Of a stretch of DNA of 64,000 nucleotides, positions 52,899 to 61,823 are shown one piece after another. The notes beneath the pieces were generated by a model, which was given only the letters and a program-made list of their open reading frames with translations, did no database searches and had not been told where the DNA came from. Each line of letters begins with the position of its first letter. Positions within the stretch are counted from its first letter, which is position 1. The stretch spans positions 62,001 through 126,000 of the forward strand of contig NZ_JAJCTD010000005.1 of the NCBI RefSeq assembly GCF_020564565.1. The letters run 5' to 3'. This stretch comes from Rhodobacter sp. Har01. GTDB taxonomy: Bacteria > Pseudomonadota > Alphaproteobacteria > Rhodobacterales > Rhodobacteraceae. Made by a program: the position numbers and the translations under genes.

Positions 52899-53258
52899 AT
52901 GGGCGAGGGGCGGCTGACGACACATGTGCTGGATACCGCGCGGGGGTGCCCCGCGGCGGGGGTGAAGATCGCGCTCTACCGGGTCAGCGGCAATTCGCAC
53001 CGCAAGATCGCCGAGACGGCGACCAACGCCGACGGCCGGACCGAGGCGCCGATGCTGGCGGGCAAGGGCTTTGCCGCAGGCAGCTATGAATTGGTGTTCT
53101 TTGCGGGCGACTATCTGCGGGCCAGCGGGCAGGCGGGCGAAGGCGTGCTGTTCCTCGACCAGATCCCCATCCGCTTCGGCATATCCGACGCGGCGCAGCA
53201 CTATCATGTGCCGCTGCTGATCTCGCCCTTCGCCTATTCCACCTATCGCGGCAGCTAA
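52899..53258 (+). CDS. uraH: 5-hydroxyisourate hydrolase (transthyretin-like)
   Basis: A 119-residue TTR-like hydrolase with RLTTHVLDTARGCPAAGVKI at the N-terminus, RTEAPML in the middle and the C-terminal YHVPLLISPFAYSTYRGS, the family signature. It opens 5-hydroxyisourate to OHCU in urate breakdown. It is divergent from puuE-uraD across about 120 bp, so one promoter region could serve both. Its stop overlaps the convergent alpha/beta hydrolase stop by 4 bp. Confidence 0.93.
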   Translation: MGEGRLTTHVLDTARGCPAAGVKIALYRVSGNSHRKIAETATNADGRTEAPMLAGKGFAAGSYELVFFAGDYLRASGQAGEGVLFLDQIPIRFGISDAAQHYHVPLLISPFAYSTYRGS

Positions 53259-53965
53259 GTCGCCAGCCGCTGCCGCAACCGGCCCCCGGCCGAGGCGGCG
53301 ATGCGCAGCAGGCGGCGGCGGTCGCCGGCCAGAGCCGAATCCAACAGTCCTGCCAGCGCGCCCCGGGCCTTGAGGTGAGGCACCAGGCCGGAATGCGACA
53401 GGCCGGGGAACAGGATGTGATCCCGGCCCGGCGCGGGTGGAAAGCCCAGGGCCTGATCGCGGTCGTCGTCCAGGCCATGCAGAAGGATCGTCCAGCGCGC
53501 GGCCGGGGGCGGCGGCGTGATGGGGGCGGCGCGGGCGGCCCAGGGCTGCCAGCGCGGCCCTTCCCGGTCCAGCCAGGACTGCGGGCCGAAGGCCAGCGCC
53601 ACCTCGACCGACAGGACCGAGGCCGCTCGCAAGGCCATGTGGCCGCCCATCGACTGGCCCAGCGTCAGGATGTGCCCGACCGGATGGCGTTGCCGCATCA
53701 GCCCGACGGCCTTCGACAGGGCTGCGGCAAAGCCCGGATGCTTGCCCCAGCTGCGGCTGGCATCGCTGACGAACAGCGCCGGCCGCCCGCCTGCCGTGGC
53801 GGTGCCGACGAACTCGGGCGAGGGCGCACGCGTGGAGTCGTGGCCGACCGAGGCGAAGGCAATCACCAGCGCCTCGCCAGTGCCTGAAAGGGTATCGACA
53901 GCCAGGCCATCGGCTTCGACCAACCTCTCGAAGCTTCGCGCGGGGCGCGCATCGGATAACACCAT
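53255..53965 (-). CDS. alpha/beta-hydrolase fold protein
   Basis: A 236-residue protein with the nucleophile elbow GQSMGGHMALRA (Ser about 105), an oxyanion-side LVIAFASVGHDS strand and a late LLHGLDDDRDQ and LFPGLSHSGLVPHL that supply the Asp and His. No signal peptide. The ATG at 53965 begins homology; the upstream frame overlaps the DUF2125 gene. The reaction is unknown, probably an esterase or acyl hydrolase. It is convergent with uraH. Confidence 0.78.
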   Translation of the reverse strand: MVLSDARPARSFERLVEADGLAVDTLSGTGEALVIAFASVGHDSTRAPSPEFVGTATAGGRPALFVSDASRSWGKHPGFAAALSKAVGLMRQRHPVGHILTLGQSMGGHMALRAASVLSVEVALAFGPQSWLDREGPRWQPWAARAAPITPPPPAARWTILLHGLDDDRDQALGFPPAPGRDHILFPGLSHSGLVPHLKARGALAGLLDSALAGDRRRLLRIAASAGGRLRQRLAT

Positions 53966-54107
53966 CGTGTTCAATTCAATCCAGAATCCGGCCGCGGCGG
54001 GGTGCCGGAGCAGGCCGGGTGATGAATACCCTGCTTGCGGCGCCGGCGCAAAACGGCTTTGGTATGCGCCGAAAACCTCCCCCATTCCTGCATAGGAGCG
54101 CCTTCGC

Positions 54108-55607
54108 ATGTTCATCACCAGGTCATTTGCAGCCTCATCCGCCCTTGTCTTGCTGATGGGCGGCACCGCCCATGCCGCGCTGACCGCCGACCAGGTCTGG
54201 CAGTCGTGGAAGGATGCGGCCGCGCTGGCCGGCCTGCAGGTCACCGCCGCGACCGAGGCCAATTCCGGCGGCGTGCTGACACTTAACGGCGTCACCATCG
54301 CACCGGCGGGCGCGCCGATGGGGCTGACCATCTCGGACATGACGCTGACCGAGGAAGGCGACGGGTCGGTCACCATCCGGCCGGGCGCCTCGATCGCGGC
54401 CGGCGGCGGCGAGGCCGGCGGGATGACGATCACCCACGAGGGCCTGGAGATGACGGCCCGTGAGGGCGAGGCCGGCGGCATGATCTACGACTACAGCGCC
54501 GACAAGCTGTCGGCGGCCATCGCCTCTGCGACCGATGGCTTCAGCATGACGGACACGCCGGCGCAGAAGGTGACCAACGACGTCGTGGTCAATTTCGAGA
54601 ACCTGGCCGGCACCTATTCCGACACCCCCGGCGCCAACCGCACCTTCGGGCTGGATCTGACGGCCTCAACCCTGGCCTATGACGTCAAGACCGAAGACCC
54701 GAACATGCAGATGAAGACCGCTTCGACCAGCGAGACGGCGGATGTCAGTCTGGGAGTCACCTTCGCCCTGCCGGCGACAATGTCGCTGGCCGCGCTGGCC
54801 GGCCCGGGCGATTTCGGCAAGGCGCTGCAGGACGGGTTGTCGGTCAGCCTGTCCACCAAGCAGGGTGTCTCGACCGGCACGGTGAACCAGGAAGACCAGA
54901 TCTTTCCCTATCAGGCCACCATCGCGGCCCAGGGCGGCGAGGGCACCTTCAAGCTGGACAAGACGGCCTTCTCGGTTGCCTCGCAGGGTGCTGGCCTGAA
55001 CGTGGACCTGACCACCCCGGCGATGCCGGCGCCAGTCAAGGTGACCACCGGCCCGATCGTGATGAACCTCTTGTCGCCGGTGCAGGCCATCGACGCGGCG
55101 GCCGACTATGGCATGGTGATGAAGATCGCCCAGCTGACCCTGAACGATGAGGTCTGGGGCATGTTCGACCCCGGCGCAGCGCTGAAGCGCGAGCCGTTCG
55201 ACCTGGCCATCGACGTGTCGGGCAAGACCAGGATCGACTGGATCGGCATGATGGAAGCCAGCGACATGGGCATGCAGCCGCCGGTTCCGGCGCCCGAGAC
55301 GCTGAACATCACCGAAATCGCGCTCAAGGTTGCGGGGGCCGCCGCCAACGCCACCGGCGCCTTCACCTTCGACAACTCGATGGGCATGCCGATGCCGTTG
55401 GGTAGCGCCGATGTCAGCGTGACTGGCGCCAATGCGCTGATCGACGGGCTGATCGCGACCGGCCTGGTCACCTCGGATGATGCGATGGGCGTGCGGATGA
55501 TGATGGGCGCCTTCATGACCCCGGGCACCGAGCCGGACAGCCTGACCTCGAAGATCGAGGCCAAGGAGGGCTTTCAGATCTTCGTGAACGGGCAGCAAGT
55601 TCAATAG
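54108..55607 (+). CDS. DUF2125-like secreted protein
   Basis: A 499-residue exported protein: signal peptide (SFAASSALVLLMGGTAHAAL) and a long beta-rich body of repeated Thr/Ala/Gly strands, reminiscent of AsmA-like/DUF2125 proteins common in Rhodobacterales. The start has AGGAG upstream. The C-terminus FQIFVNGQQVQ is typical of the family. Function unknown; probably an envelope lipid or assembly factor. It is followed by a terminator and then puuD. Confidence 0.8.
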   Translation: MFITRSFAASSALVLLMGGTAHAALTADQVWQSWKDAAALAGLQVTAATEANSGGVLTLNGVTIAPAGAPMGLTISDMTLTEEGDGSVTIRPGASIAAGGGEAGGMTITHEGLEMTAREGEAGGMIYDYSADKLSAAIASATDGFSMTDTPAQKVTNDVVVNFENLAGTYSDTPGANRTFGLDLTASTLAYDVKTEDPNMQMKTASTSETADVSLGVTFALPATMSLAALAGPGDFGKALQDGLSVSLSTKQGVSTGTVNQEDQIFPYQATIAAQGGEGTFKLDKTAFSVASQGAGLNVDLTTPAMPAPVKVTTGPIVMNLLSPVQAIDAAADYGMVMKIAQLTLNDEVWGMFDPGAALKREPFDLAIDVSGKTRIDWIGMMEASDMGMQPPVPAPETLNITEIALKVAGAAANATGAFTFDNSMGMPMPLGSADVSVTGANALIDGLIATGLVTSDDAMGVRMMMGAFMTPGTEPDSLTSKIEAKEGFQIFVNGQQVQ

Positions 55608-55636
55608 GCGCCCACCGCTTCGGCGGATGGCGGGGG

Positions 55637-55664
55637 AAGGCGGGGCGCAGGCCTCGCCTTTTTC
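55637..55664 (+). terminator. rho-independent terminator after the DUF2125 gene
   Basis: A stem AAGGCGGGG / CCTCGCCTT (one mismatch) with a six-base loop is followed by TTTCC. It lies 30 bp after the stop and 67 bp before the puuD start, separating the two transcripts. Confidence 0.7.
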
Positions 55665-55730
55665 CGTTGCAGGCTTTTCGCCGCGCGTCGGGACGGTATA
55701 GCCTGTCCGAACCGGCAGAGGACAAGACGC

Positions 55731-56966
55731 ATGACCGATTGGGTGGTGATCTGGGAGTGGGTGACGATCGCCGCGCGCTGGCTGCATGTGATCACGGCGA
55801 TGGCCTGGATCGGCTCGTCCTTCTATTTCATCGCGCTGGACCTGGGCCTGCGCCAGACCGCCAGCCTGCCCCCCTTGGCCTACGGCGAGGAATGGCAGGT
55901 GCATGGCGGCGGGTTCTACCATGTCAACAAGTACCTGGTGGCGCCCGATGCGATGCCGGACCACCTGACCTGGTTCAAGTGGGAAAGCTACGGCACCTGG
56001 CTGAGCGGCTTTGTCATGCTGGTGCTGGTCTATTACCTGGGCGCCGAGTTGTTCCTGATCGACCCGACGGTGATGGACTTGGCGATCTGGCAGGCGGTGG
56101 CGATCTCGATGGCGTCGCTGGCCTTTGGCTGGATCGTCTATGACGCGATCTGCCGGGTCTTCGTGAATGCCAACCAGACCGCGGTGATGCTGGCGCTGTT
56201 TGGCGTGCTGGTGGGGATGAGCTGGTTCTACACCCAGGTCTTTTCCGGCCGGGCGGCGATGCTGCACCTCGGCGCTTTCACTGCCTCGATCATGTCGGGC
56301 AACGTCTTCTTCACCATCATGCCGAACCAGCGCATCGTGGTGGCTGACCTCAAGGCGGGACGCAAGCCCGACGCGAAATACGGCCAGATCGCCAAGCAGC
56401 GGTCGATGCACAACAATTACCTGACGCTGCCGGTCATCTTCCTTATGCTGTCGAACCACTATCCGCTGGTCTTCGCCACCCCTTGGAATTGGCTGATCGC
56501 CAGCCTGGTGTTCCTGATGGGCGTCAGTATCCGGCACTGGTTCAACCAGCGCCACGCCCGCAAGGGCAACCCGCACTGGACCTGGGCGCTGACGGTCGTG
56601 CTGTTCCTGCTGATCGCCTGGCTTTCCACCGTGCCGATGCGGACGGAACCGGAGCCCGAGGCCCGGCTGGCGGGCCCGGCGCTGGTCTATGCCGCCGCGC
56701 CGGGGTTCGCCGAAGTGGTGGGCATCGTCCAGGGCCGCTGCAGCATGTGCCACGCCGCCGTGCCGTCCTGGGAGGGCGTGCACGCAGCGCCGAAGGGCGT
56801 GCTGCTGGAAACCGAGGCCCAGATTGCCCGCGAGGCCTGGCGCATCTACCTGCAGGCTGGCCTGAGCCACGCCATGCCGCCGGGCAACCGCAGCTTCATC
56901 GAACCCGGTGAGCGGGCGCAGATCGTGGACTGGTTCCGCGCCGCCGGGTCCGGCGATCCGGTCTGA
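55731..56966 (+). CDS. puuD: membrane urate hydroxylase with C-terminal cytochrome c domain
   Basis: A 411-residue PuuD: eight or so transmembrane helices (VIWEWVTIAARWLHVITAMA, then GFVMLVLVYYLGAELFL), and a C-terminal domain with one haem motif, GRCSMCHAAVPSWEG (about residue 342). MHNNYLTLPVIFLMLSNHYP is a family signature. It oxidises urate to 5-hydroxyisourate with electrons going through the haem, replacing soluble uricase. It is in the same locus as uraH, puuE-uraD, allE and allA. Confidence 0.93.
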   Translation: MTDWVVIWEWVTIAARWLHVITAMAWIGSSFYFIALDLGLRQTASLPPLAYGEEWQVHGGGFYHVNKYLVAPDAMPDHLTWFKWESYGTWLSGFVMLVLVYYLGAELFLIDPTVMDLAIWQAVAISMASLAFGWIVYDAICRVFVNANQTAVMLALFGVLVGMSWFYTQVFSGRAAMLHLGAFTASIMSGNVFFTIMPNQRIVVADLKAGRKPDAKYGQIAKQRSMHNNYLTLPVIFLMLSNHYPLVFATPWNWLIASLVFLMGVSIRHWFNQRHARKGNPHWTWALTVVLFLLIAWLSTVPMRTEPEPEARLAGPALVYAAAPGFAEVVGIVQGRCSMCHAAVPSWEGVHAAPKGVLLETEAQIAREAWRIYLQAGLSHAMPPGNRSFIEPGERAQIVDWFRAAGSGDPV

Positions 56967-56997
56967 CGCCCGCCTCTGCCCACCTTGGGTCGCCCGG

Positions 56998-58224
56998 TCA
57001 CTCTGCCGGAGGGGTCCGTCCGGGCGCCGACCGGGGCACTTGCGCGGTGCGGTGGAAGTGGCGTCGGTTCAGCTGTGACAGCAGCTTCACCATCCTGAGC
57101 TGGGTGATCAGCGGTACAAGGGTCAGCATCCAGTAGGCGGCCGAGAACCTGGTCACCAGCCCGGCGCCGACCGGCACGGCGTTGATCCAGGACGGCATCA
57201 GCACGCCGAAGGCGGCGCAGGAACAGATCAGGGCACAGGCGCCCACCGAATTCTTCTCACTTTTCAGTAGCTTGGCCGCATAGCCCAGCCGGCGCAGGAT
57301 GCCCAGGCCCGGCAGGGCAAGGACGAGTTGCGCCGAAATCAGCTTCGTCAGCAGAGGCAATCGTTCGCCCGGCGCGGCATGCACCTGCAGATGCTCATGC
57401 ATCCCGTGATCGCCGCGCAGCATCAGGATGCCCAGCACGGTCAGGATCGGGATGACGATCAGAATTGTCGGTGCCGCCTCGGGCGTGCCGCTGCGGCTCA
57501 GCATCGAATGGATGTAAGGCAACAGCGCAACCAGCCCTACCAGCACTGCCGCGACCAGGAAGAAGGTGGCCAGCGTCATTCCGACGGCCGAGGGGACGGG
57601 CAGCGTGGACATGGCGGCCGGCGCGGCCAGGCTCACGCCCACCATCGACAGCGCGAAGGCCGGCAGCATCTGCGCCAAGGACCCGTTCGCCGTCCAGTCG
57701 AAGCCGCCTGCGGTCTTGACCCGGCCCGGAAAGGCGCCCGACTGCGCAAGCGCCAGAACCCCCACGGCCAGGAAGGTCAGAATCGCGGCAGGGAACAGGT
57801 ATTCCGCCCCGCGCCTTAGCCCGGGTACGACGACCATGCCCAGCCCGAAGCCGACGTTGATCGCCATGGCCAGGGTCAGCGGCAGCGCCAGAAGCTGCGA
57901 TTCCGCATTCGAGGCGCACAACTTCGCATAGACCTACGTGCGCCTGAAGGTGGACCGCTGGCGCAGGTTCCAGATCAGCAGCCGGTAATGCTTTAGCGCA
58001 AAGACCAGGATCGCCGCAGCGGCGAAGACGATGATCCCCTTCATCTGCGGGGGGCCGTGGCGGAACGCGGCCAGGATGTCCTCGTTCACCGGTACCGGAT
58101 GCGCGGGGTGCGGCATCCAGAAGTGAAGCCACAGGAGGAAGGTGACGGCGATGCCGCCCGCCCCCAGCGAGGCCAGGAAGCAGTGCGGCGAGTAGGCATC
58201 CGCAGGTCCTGACCGTTGAGTCAT
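56998..58224 (-). pseudogene. TDT-like (TsoY-type) membrane protein gene with in-frame TAG
   Basis: One continuous minus-strand frame from an ATG at 58224 encodes a polytopic membrane protein: SPHCFLASLGAGGIAVTFLL at the start, LLIWNLRQRSTFRRT, then a TAG at 57934-57936, then VYAKLCASNAESQLLALPLT, LFPAAILTFLAVGVLALAQS and the C-terminal LTLVPLITQLRMV. The two parts are in the same frame and join without a gap, as expected for a single nonsense mutation of a protein of about 408 residues. The layout is like TsoY/tellurite-resistance-dicarboxylate (TDT) proteins. The part after the TAG could start at TTG 57921, but would lack the first helices. Confidence 0.7.
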
Positions 58225-58233
58225 CGGAGCCTA

Positions 58234-58259
58234 TCACATAATCACATGTGAACGTGTGA
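58234..58259. promoter_or_regulatory. TCACA/TGTGA inverted repeat upstream of the TDT-like gene
   Basis: The sequence TCACA-TAA-TCACATGTGA-ACG-TGTGA is a 26-bp inverted repeat: two TCACA and two TGTGA half sites symmetric around ACATGT, differing only in the two three-base spacers. It lies 9 bp upstream of the ATG of the TDT-like gene and 44 bp from the sulfotransferase stop, so it probably is an operator for the broken gene. Confidence 0.5.
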
Positions 58260-58303
58260 GAGTGATGCCGCTTCAGGAGTGCGGCCCTGTGGCGCAGGAT
58301 CCG

Positions 58304-59122
58304 TCAGTCGCCCAGCTTGGCGTGCACCTCGGCCAGGTCCACCGGGCCCTTGGGCATCTTGTTGCCGGGATTGTCGAAATCATAGCGGAACAGCTGGAAG
58401 TCGCGCTTGTAGATTTCCCAGATGATATGCATCGACAGGTCGTCAAAGTAATCCTCGACGGGGTGCGCCCGGGCCGGCCCGTGGCCTTCGCTTTCGTTGA
58501 AGCGCGGGATCGTCTTCAGGTCGACAGGGTGCTTGACGGCGACGCTGTCCAGCACCGTCTGCATTCCGGCGTTGAAATTCTCGGTGAAGAAGACGTGGTC
58601 GTAACGCCCGCCGTTGGCAATGAAGGTGGCGATGTGGCTGGACATCGCCGACCAGTGGATGTCGGGTTCCATCGGCTTTTTCCAGCGGATGGTGTCACGT
58701 GCGAACAGCAGGAAACGGCGAAAGCTCTTGATCTGGTCGAACTCGCGCTTGCCGTCGGGTCCGCCGACCTCGATCCCGTATTTCTGCACCAGCATCGGCA
58801 CCAGATTGCCGCGATAGCGCTTGCCGTTGCGCTGGATGCCGCAGATCTTGTCGAAGAACGACGACAGGATGCGGGCGTAGGGGTTGCGCACGCAGGTGAA
58901 GGCATAGGACTTGTGCGTCTTGACGTTTCGTTCGATCAGGGTCTGGCTGGCCTCGATCGCCCACTTGTGCATGCCCGACGTCGCGTCATGGATGTCGCCG
59001 TCGAAGAACCGGCCGTGATCGGAATAGAACATGATCTGGCCGATGGTCGAGCAGGCGCATTTCGGCACCACCCGATACACCATGCTTTCGCTTTCCGTCA
59101 TCCAGGTGCCTGGAAACCCCAT
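58304..59122 (-). CDS. sulfotransferase (carbohydrate sulfotransferase-like, family 2)
   Basis: A 272-residue protein with the PAPS-binding signatures: 5'-PSB loop VPKCACSTIGQIMF (about residue 19) and 3'-PB FTCVRNPYARILSSFFDKIC (about residue 75). This matches HNK-1/chondroitin-type carbohydrate sulfotransferases. AGGAG lies before the ATG. It is divergent from the GT14-like glycosyltransferase, so it may sulfate a surface glycan. Confidence 0.87.
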   Translation of the reverse strand: MGFPGTWMTESESMVYRVVPKCACSTIGQIMFYSDHGRFFDGDIHDATSGMHKWAIEASQTLIERNVKTHKSYAFTCVRNPYARILSSFFDKICGIQRNGKRYRGNLVPMLVQKYGIEVGGPDGKREFDQIKSFRRFLLFARDTIRWKKPMEPDIHWSAMSSHIATFIANGGRYDHVFFTENFNAGMQTVLDSVAVKHPVDLKTIPRFNESEGHGPARAHPVEDYFDDLSMHIIWEIYKRDFQLFRYDFDNPGNKMPKGPVDLAEVHAKLGD

Positions 59123-59268
59123 GAAAACCTACTCCTGCCTCATCCGGGGGATCTTTCTGCCCTGGAACCAATGACGCGAAAAAAGCAAAGAACCCCTCGC
59201 TTTTCAAGAAAGCATGACGCAATTAATGGGACGTGTCCGACGACGAGCCGGAAGCGAACCCGCGTCCC

Positions 59269-60846
59269 ATGACGAAGATTGCCTATATCCTTCTGTGCCA
59301 CAAGGACCCCGAGGGGATCATCGCCCAGGCCGAACGGCTGACCGCGGTGGGCGACTGCCTTTCGATTCACTTCGATGCTCGATCGAAGCGCGAGGACTAT
59401 GAGAAGATCCGCGCTTCGCTGGCGCAGAACCCCCTGGTCACCTTTGCGCCGCGCCGGATCAAGTGCGGCTGGGGCGAATGGAGCCTGGTCGAGGCCACCC
59501 TGCAGGCCTTGCGCGCGGCGGTCGATGCCTTTCCACGGGCGACACATTTCTACATGCTCTCGGGCGACTGCATGCCGATCAAGTCGGCGGAATATGCCCA
59601 TGCCTTCCTGGAACGCGCCGAGGTCGACTACATCGAGAGCTTCGACTTCTTCAGTTCCGACTGGATCAAGACCGGGATCCGGGAAGAGCGCCTGATCTAC
59701 CGGCACTGGTTCAATGAACGCAGCCGCAAGAGCTGGTTCTACCGTTCGATGCAATGGCAAAAGCGGCTGGGCCTGGCGCGCAAGGTGCCGGCGGACCTGG
59801 CGATCCAGATCGGCAGCCAGTGGTGGTGCCTGCGCCGGCTGACCGTCGAGCGGCTGCTGGATTTCGTCGCCAAGCGGCCCGACGTGGTGCGGTTCTTCCG
59901 CACCACCTGGATTCCGGACGAGACCTTCTTCCAGACCCTGGTGCGGCACCTGGTCCCCGAGGCCGAGATCAGGGCGCGCACGCTGACCTTTCTGATGTTC
60001 ACCGATTATGGCATGCCGCTGACCTTCTACAACGATCACTACGACCTGTTGCTCAGCCAGGACTACCTGTTCGCCCGCAAGATCAGCCCCGATGCAAAGG
60101 CGCTGAAGACGCGGCTGGGCGAGTTGTATTCGGCCACCGGCCGGCGGTTCCAGATCTCGAACGAAGGCCGAAGCCTGTTCAAGTTCCTGACCGGGCGGGG
60201 CCGCATCGGCCGCCGGTTCGCGCCGCGGTTCTGGGAGACCGAATCCAGCCTGGGCCGTGACCGGACGCTGATGATGGTGACCTGCAAGAAATGGCACGTC
60301 GCCAAGCGGCTGGTCGAGCGGGTGCGCAACGTGACCAACCTGCCGGCGATCGACTACCTGTTCAACGAGGAGGCGACAGCCCTGCCCGATCTGGGCGGCA
60401 TCCAGACCACGCTGGAAAAGCGCACCCGCCACCGTCGGGCCTTGGTGCGAATGTTGTTCGATTACTGGCAGACCGACCGGCTGATTCTCTGCATCGATCC
60501 GGCCTCGGTGGACCTGATGCAGGATTTCTACAATGACAAGGCCAAGGTCCGGCTGCTGGAGATTGAATGCGATTTCTCGGACGAGTATCTGACCGGGCAT
60601 GCCAAGCGCGTGGGCCTGGCCGGCGAAAGCACGCCGCGAGAGACCCTGGACCGTCTGCTGCCGACTATCCGCTACGACGTGCGGTTCGAAAGCGACCGGA
60701 TGCGCGAAATGAACTTGCCGGGGTTCAAGGTCATCCGCCAGTCGGCCAGCGTGGACGAAAACACCGTGCCCCTGGCCGAGTTCCTTGACATTCAGGTCGA
60801 GAAGGCGCGCGAGATCGTGGCGATGGAACACCTGTTCGTGGATTGA
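59269..60846 (+). CDS. GT14-like beta-N-acetylglucosaminyltransferase with DUF5928 C-terminus
   Basis: A 525-residue glycosyltransferase. The GT14 catalytic domain occupies about residues 1-280: KIAYILLCHKDPEGIIAQAE, HFDARSKREDYEKI, KCGWGEWSLVEATLQALRA, SGDCMPIKS and QIGSQWWCLRRLTVERLLDF, with IPDETFFQTL as the Asp-Glu motif. A C-terminal domain of about 240 residues (DUF5928-type, RTLMMVTCKKWHVAKRL) follows. The ATG at 59269 is preferred to an upstream GTG. Divergent from the sulfotransferase and 6 bp before the HIT gene. Confidence 0.87.
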   Translation: MTKIAYILLCHKDPEGIIAQAERLTAVGDCLSIHFDARSKREDYEKIRASLAQNPLVTFAPRRIKCGWGEWSLVEATLQALRAAVDAFPRATHFYMLSGDCMPIKSAEYAHAFLERAEVDYIESFDFFSSDWIKTGIREERLIYRHWFNERSRKSWFYRSMQWQKRLGLARKVPADLAIQIGSQWWCLRRLTVERLLDFVAKRPDVVRFFRTTWIPDETFFQTLVRHLVPEAEIRARTLTFLMFTDYGMPLTFYNDHYDLLLSQDYLFARKISPDAKALKTRLGELYSATGRRFQISNEGRSLFKFLTGRGRIGRRFAPRFWETESSLGRDRTLMMVTCKKWHVAKRLVERVRNVTNLPAIDYLFNEEATALPDLGGIQTTLEKRTRHRRALVRMLFDYWQTDRLILCIDPASVDLMQDFYNDKAKVRLLEIECDFSDEYLTGHAKRVGLAGESTPRETLDRLLPTIRYDVRFESDRMREMNLPGFKVIRQSASVDENTVPLAEFLDIQVEKAREIVAMEHLFVD

Positions 60847-60852
60847 GCACAC

Positions 60853-61233
60853 ATGGCCGAAAAAGCAAGATTCTGGACCTATGACCCGACCAACATCTTC
60901 GCCCGCATCCTGAGGGGCGAGATCCCCAACAAGACCGTGATCGAAACCTCTCACACGCTGGCGTTCCACGATATCCACCCGCAGGCGCCGGTGCATGTGC
61001 TGGTGATCCCGAAAGGGCCATACGTCGATTTCGCGCATTTCGCGGCCGAGGCGCCGGCCGAGGAGATCGTCGATTTCCATCGCGCCTGCGCCCGGGTCTG
61101 CGAGGCGGTGGCGGTGAACGAGGACGGCTTTCGCATCATCTCGAACTCCGGCAGCCACGGCCACCAGGATGTGCCGCATTTCCACCTGCATATCCTGGGC
61201 GGGCGGCCCCTGGGGCCGATGCTGGCGCGCTGA
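60853..61233 (+). CDS. HIT family hydrolase (HINT-like)
   Basis: A 126-residue nucleotide hydrolase or transferase with the histidine triad HFHLHILGG (residues about 111-119), plus NIFARILRGEIPNKTVIE at the N-terminus and IHPQAPVHVLVIPK. It cleaves nucleotide phosphoramidates in the cytoplasm. It starts 6 bp after the glycosyltransferase stop. Confidence 0.93.
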   Translation: MAEKARFWTYDPTNIFARILRGEIPNKTVIETSHTLAFHDIHPQAPVHVLVIPKGPYVDFAHFAAEAPAEEIVDFHRACARVCEAVAVNEDGFRIISNSGSHGHQDVPHFHLHILGGRPLGPMLAR

Positions 61234-61304
61234 TCCCGCAAGGATCGGGTCGCCGGGGCGGCGCTTTGCGATGATCCTCTCCGAAACAGCCGGAGAGGCC
61301 GAAG

Positions 61305-61811
61305 ATGCGCTTTGTCGCCATGCCCACCGAAGCCGCCCGCGCCTATCGCGCCGGCGGGCCTGATGCGAACGGCCAGCCGCCGGAACGGGCGGTGTCGGAC
61401 GGGATGGGCAATCCCTGCCGGCATTGTCTGGCAATGATCCCGCAAGGCGCAGGGATGCTGGTGCTGGCGCACCGGCCGTTTTCGACGCTGCAGCCCTATG
61501 CCGAGGTGGGGCCGGTGTTCCTTTGCGCCGACGACTGCCCGGGCGGGTGTGGCACGGGCCTGCCCGCGATGCTGGCCAGCCCGGATTACATCCTCCGTGG
61601 CTATGGCGCCGATGAACGCATCGTCTACGGCACCGGCGGCGTGGTGCCGCGCGACCGGATCGAGGTGCGGGCAGCCGAGATTTTCGCCGATCCGCAGGTG
61701 GCCTTCGTGCATGTCCGAAGTGCCCGGAACAATTGCTTCCAGTGCCGGATCGACCGCCAGGGTGGCCGGCCGGAAAGCGGGGGCCAGCCCCCGCACCCCC
61801 GGGATATTTGA
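61305..61811 (+). CDS. DUF1203 family protein
   Basis: A 168-residue protein of the DUF1203 family: MRFVAMPTEAARAYRAGGPD, NPCRHCLAMIPQGAGMLVLA, then PFSTLQPYAEVGPVFLC and ILRGYGADERIVYGTGGVV, with a C-terminal HVRSARNNCFQCRI. Function unknown; the Cys pairs could bind a metal. The last 18 codons (PESGGQPPHPRDI) run through a dispersed hairpin repeat, so the natural C-terminus may have been altered by its insertion. Confidence 0.85.
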   Translation: MRFVAMPTEAARAYRAGGPDANGQPPERAVSDGMGNPCRHCLAMIPQGAGMLVLAHRPFSTLQPYAEVGPVFLCADDCPGGCGTGLPAMLASPDYILRGYGADERIVYGTGGVVPRDRIEVRAAEIFADPQVAFVHVRSARNNCFQCRIDRQGGRPESGGQPPHPRDI

Positions 61812-61823
61812 GGACAGATGAAA
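61777..61823. repeat. dispersed hairpin repeat, copy 2
   Basis: GCGGGGG-CCAG-CCCCCGC hairpin, then ACCCCCGGGATATTTGAGG and ACAGATGAAA. It parallels the copy at 50444-50495. It overlaps the 3' end of the DUF1203 gene and stops at the MmcQ-like stop, in a convergent gap. Confidence 0.6.

Noticed and set aside
54666..56870. A 734-codon minus-strand open frame across DUF2125 and puuD
   Set aside because: It is antisense to two confident genes and to the terminator between them; composition is rich in Gln/His/Arg as expected for a shadow frame.
57934..57936. TAG recoded as an amino acid (selenocysteine or pyrrolysine)
   Set aside because: Selenocysteine uses TGA, and pyrrolysine is not expected in this lineage; no recoding structure was seen. 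A nonsense mutation is simpler.
59140..61434. A 764-codon minus-strand open frame across the glycosyltransferase, HIT and DUF1203 genes
   Set aside because: It covers three well-supported plus-strand genes, and no domain could be recognised in it.
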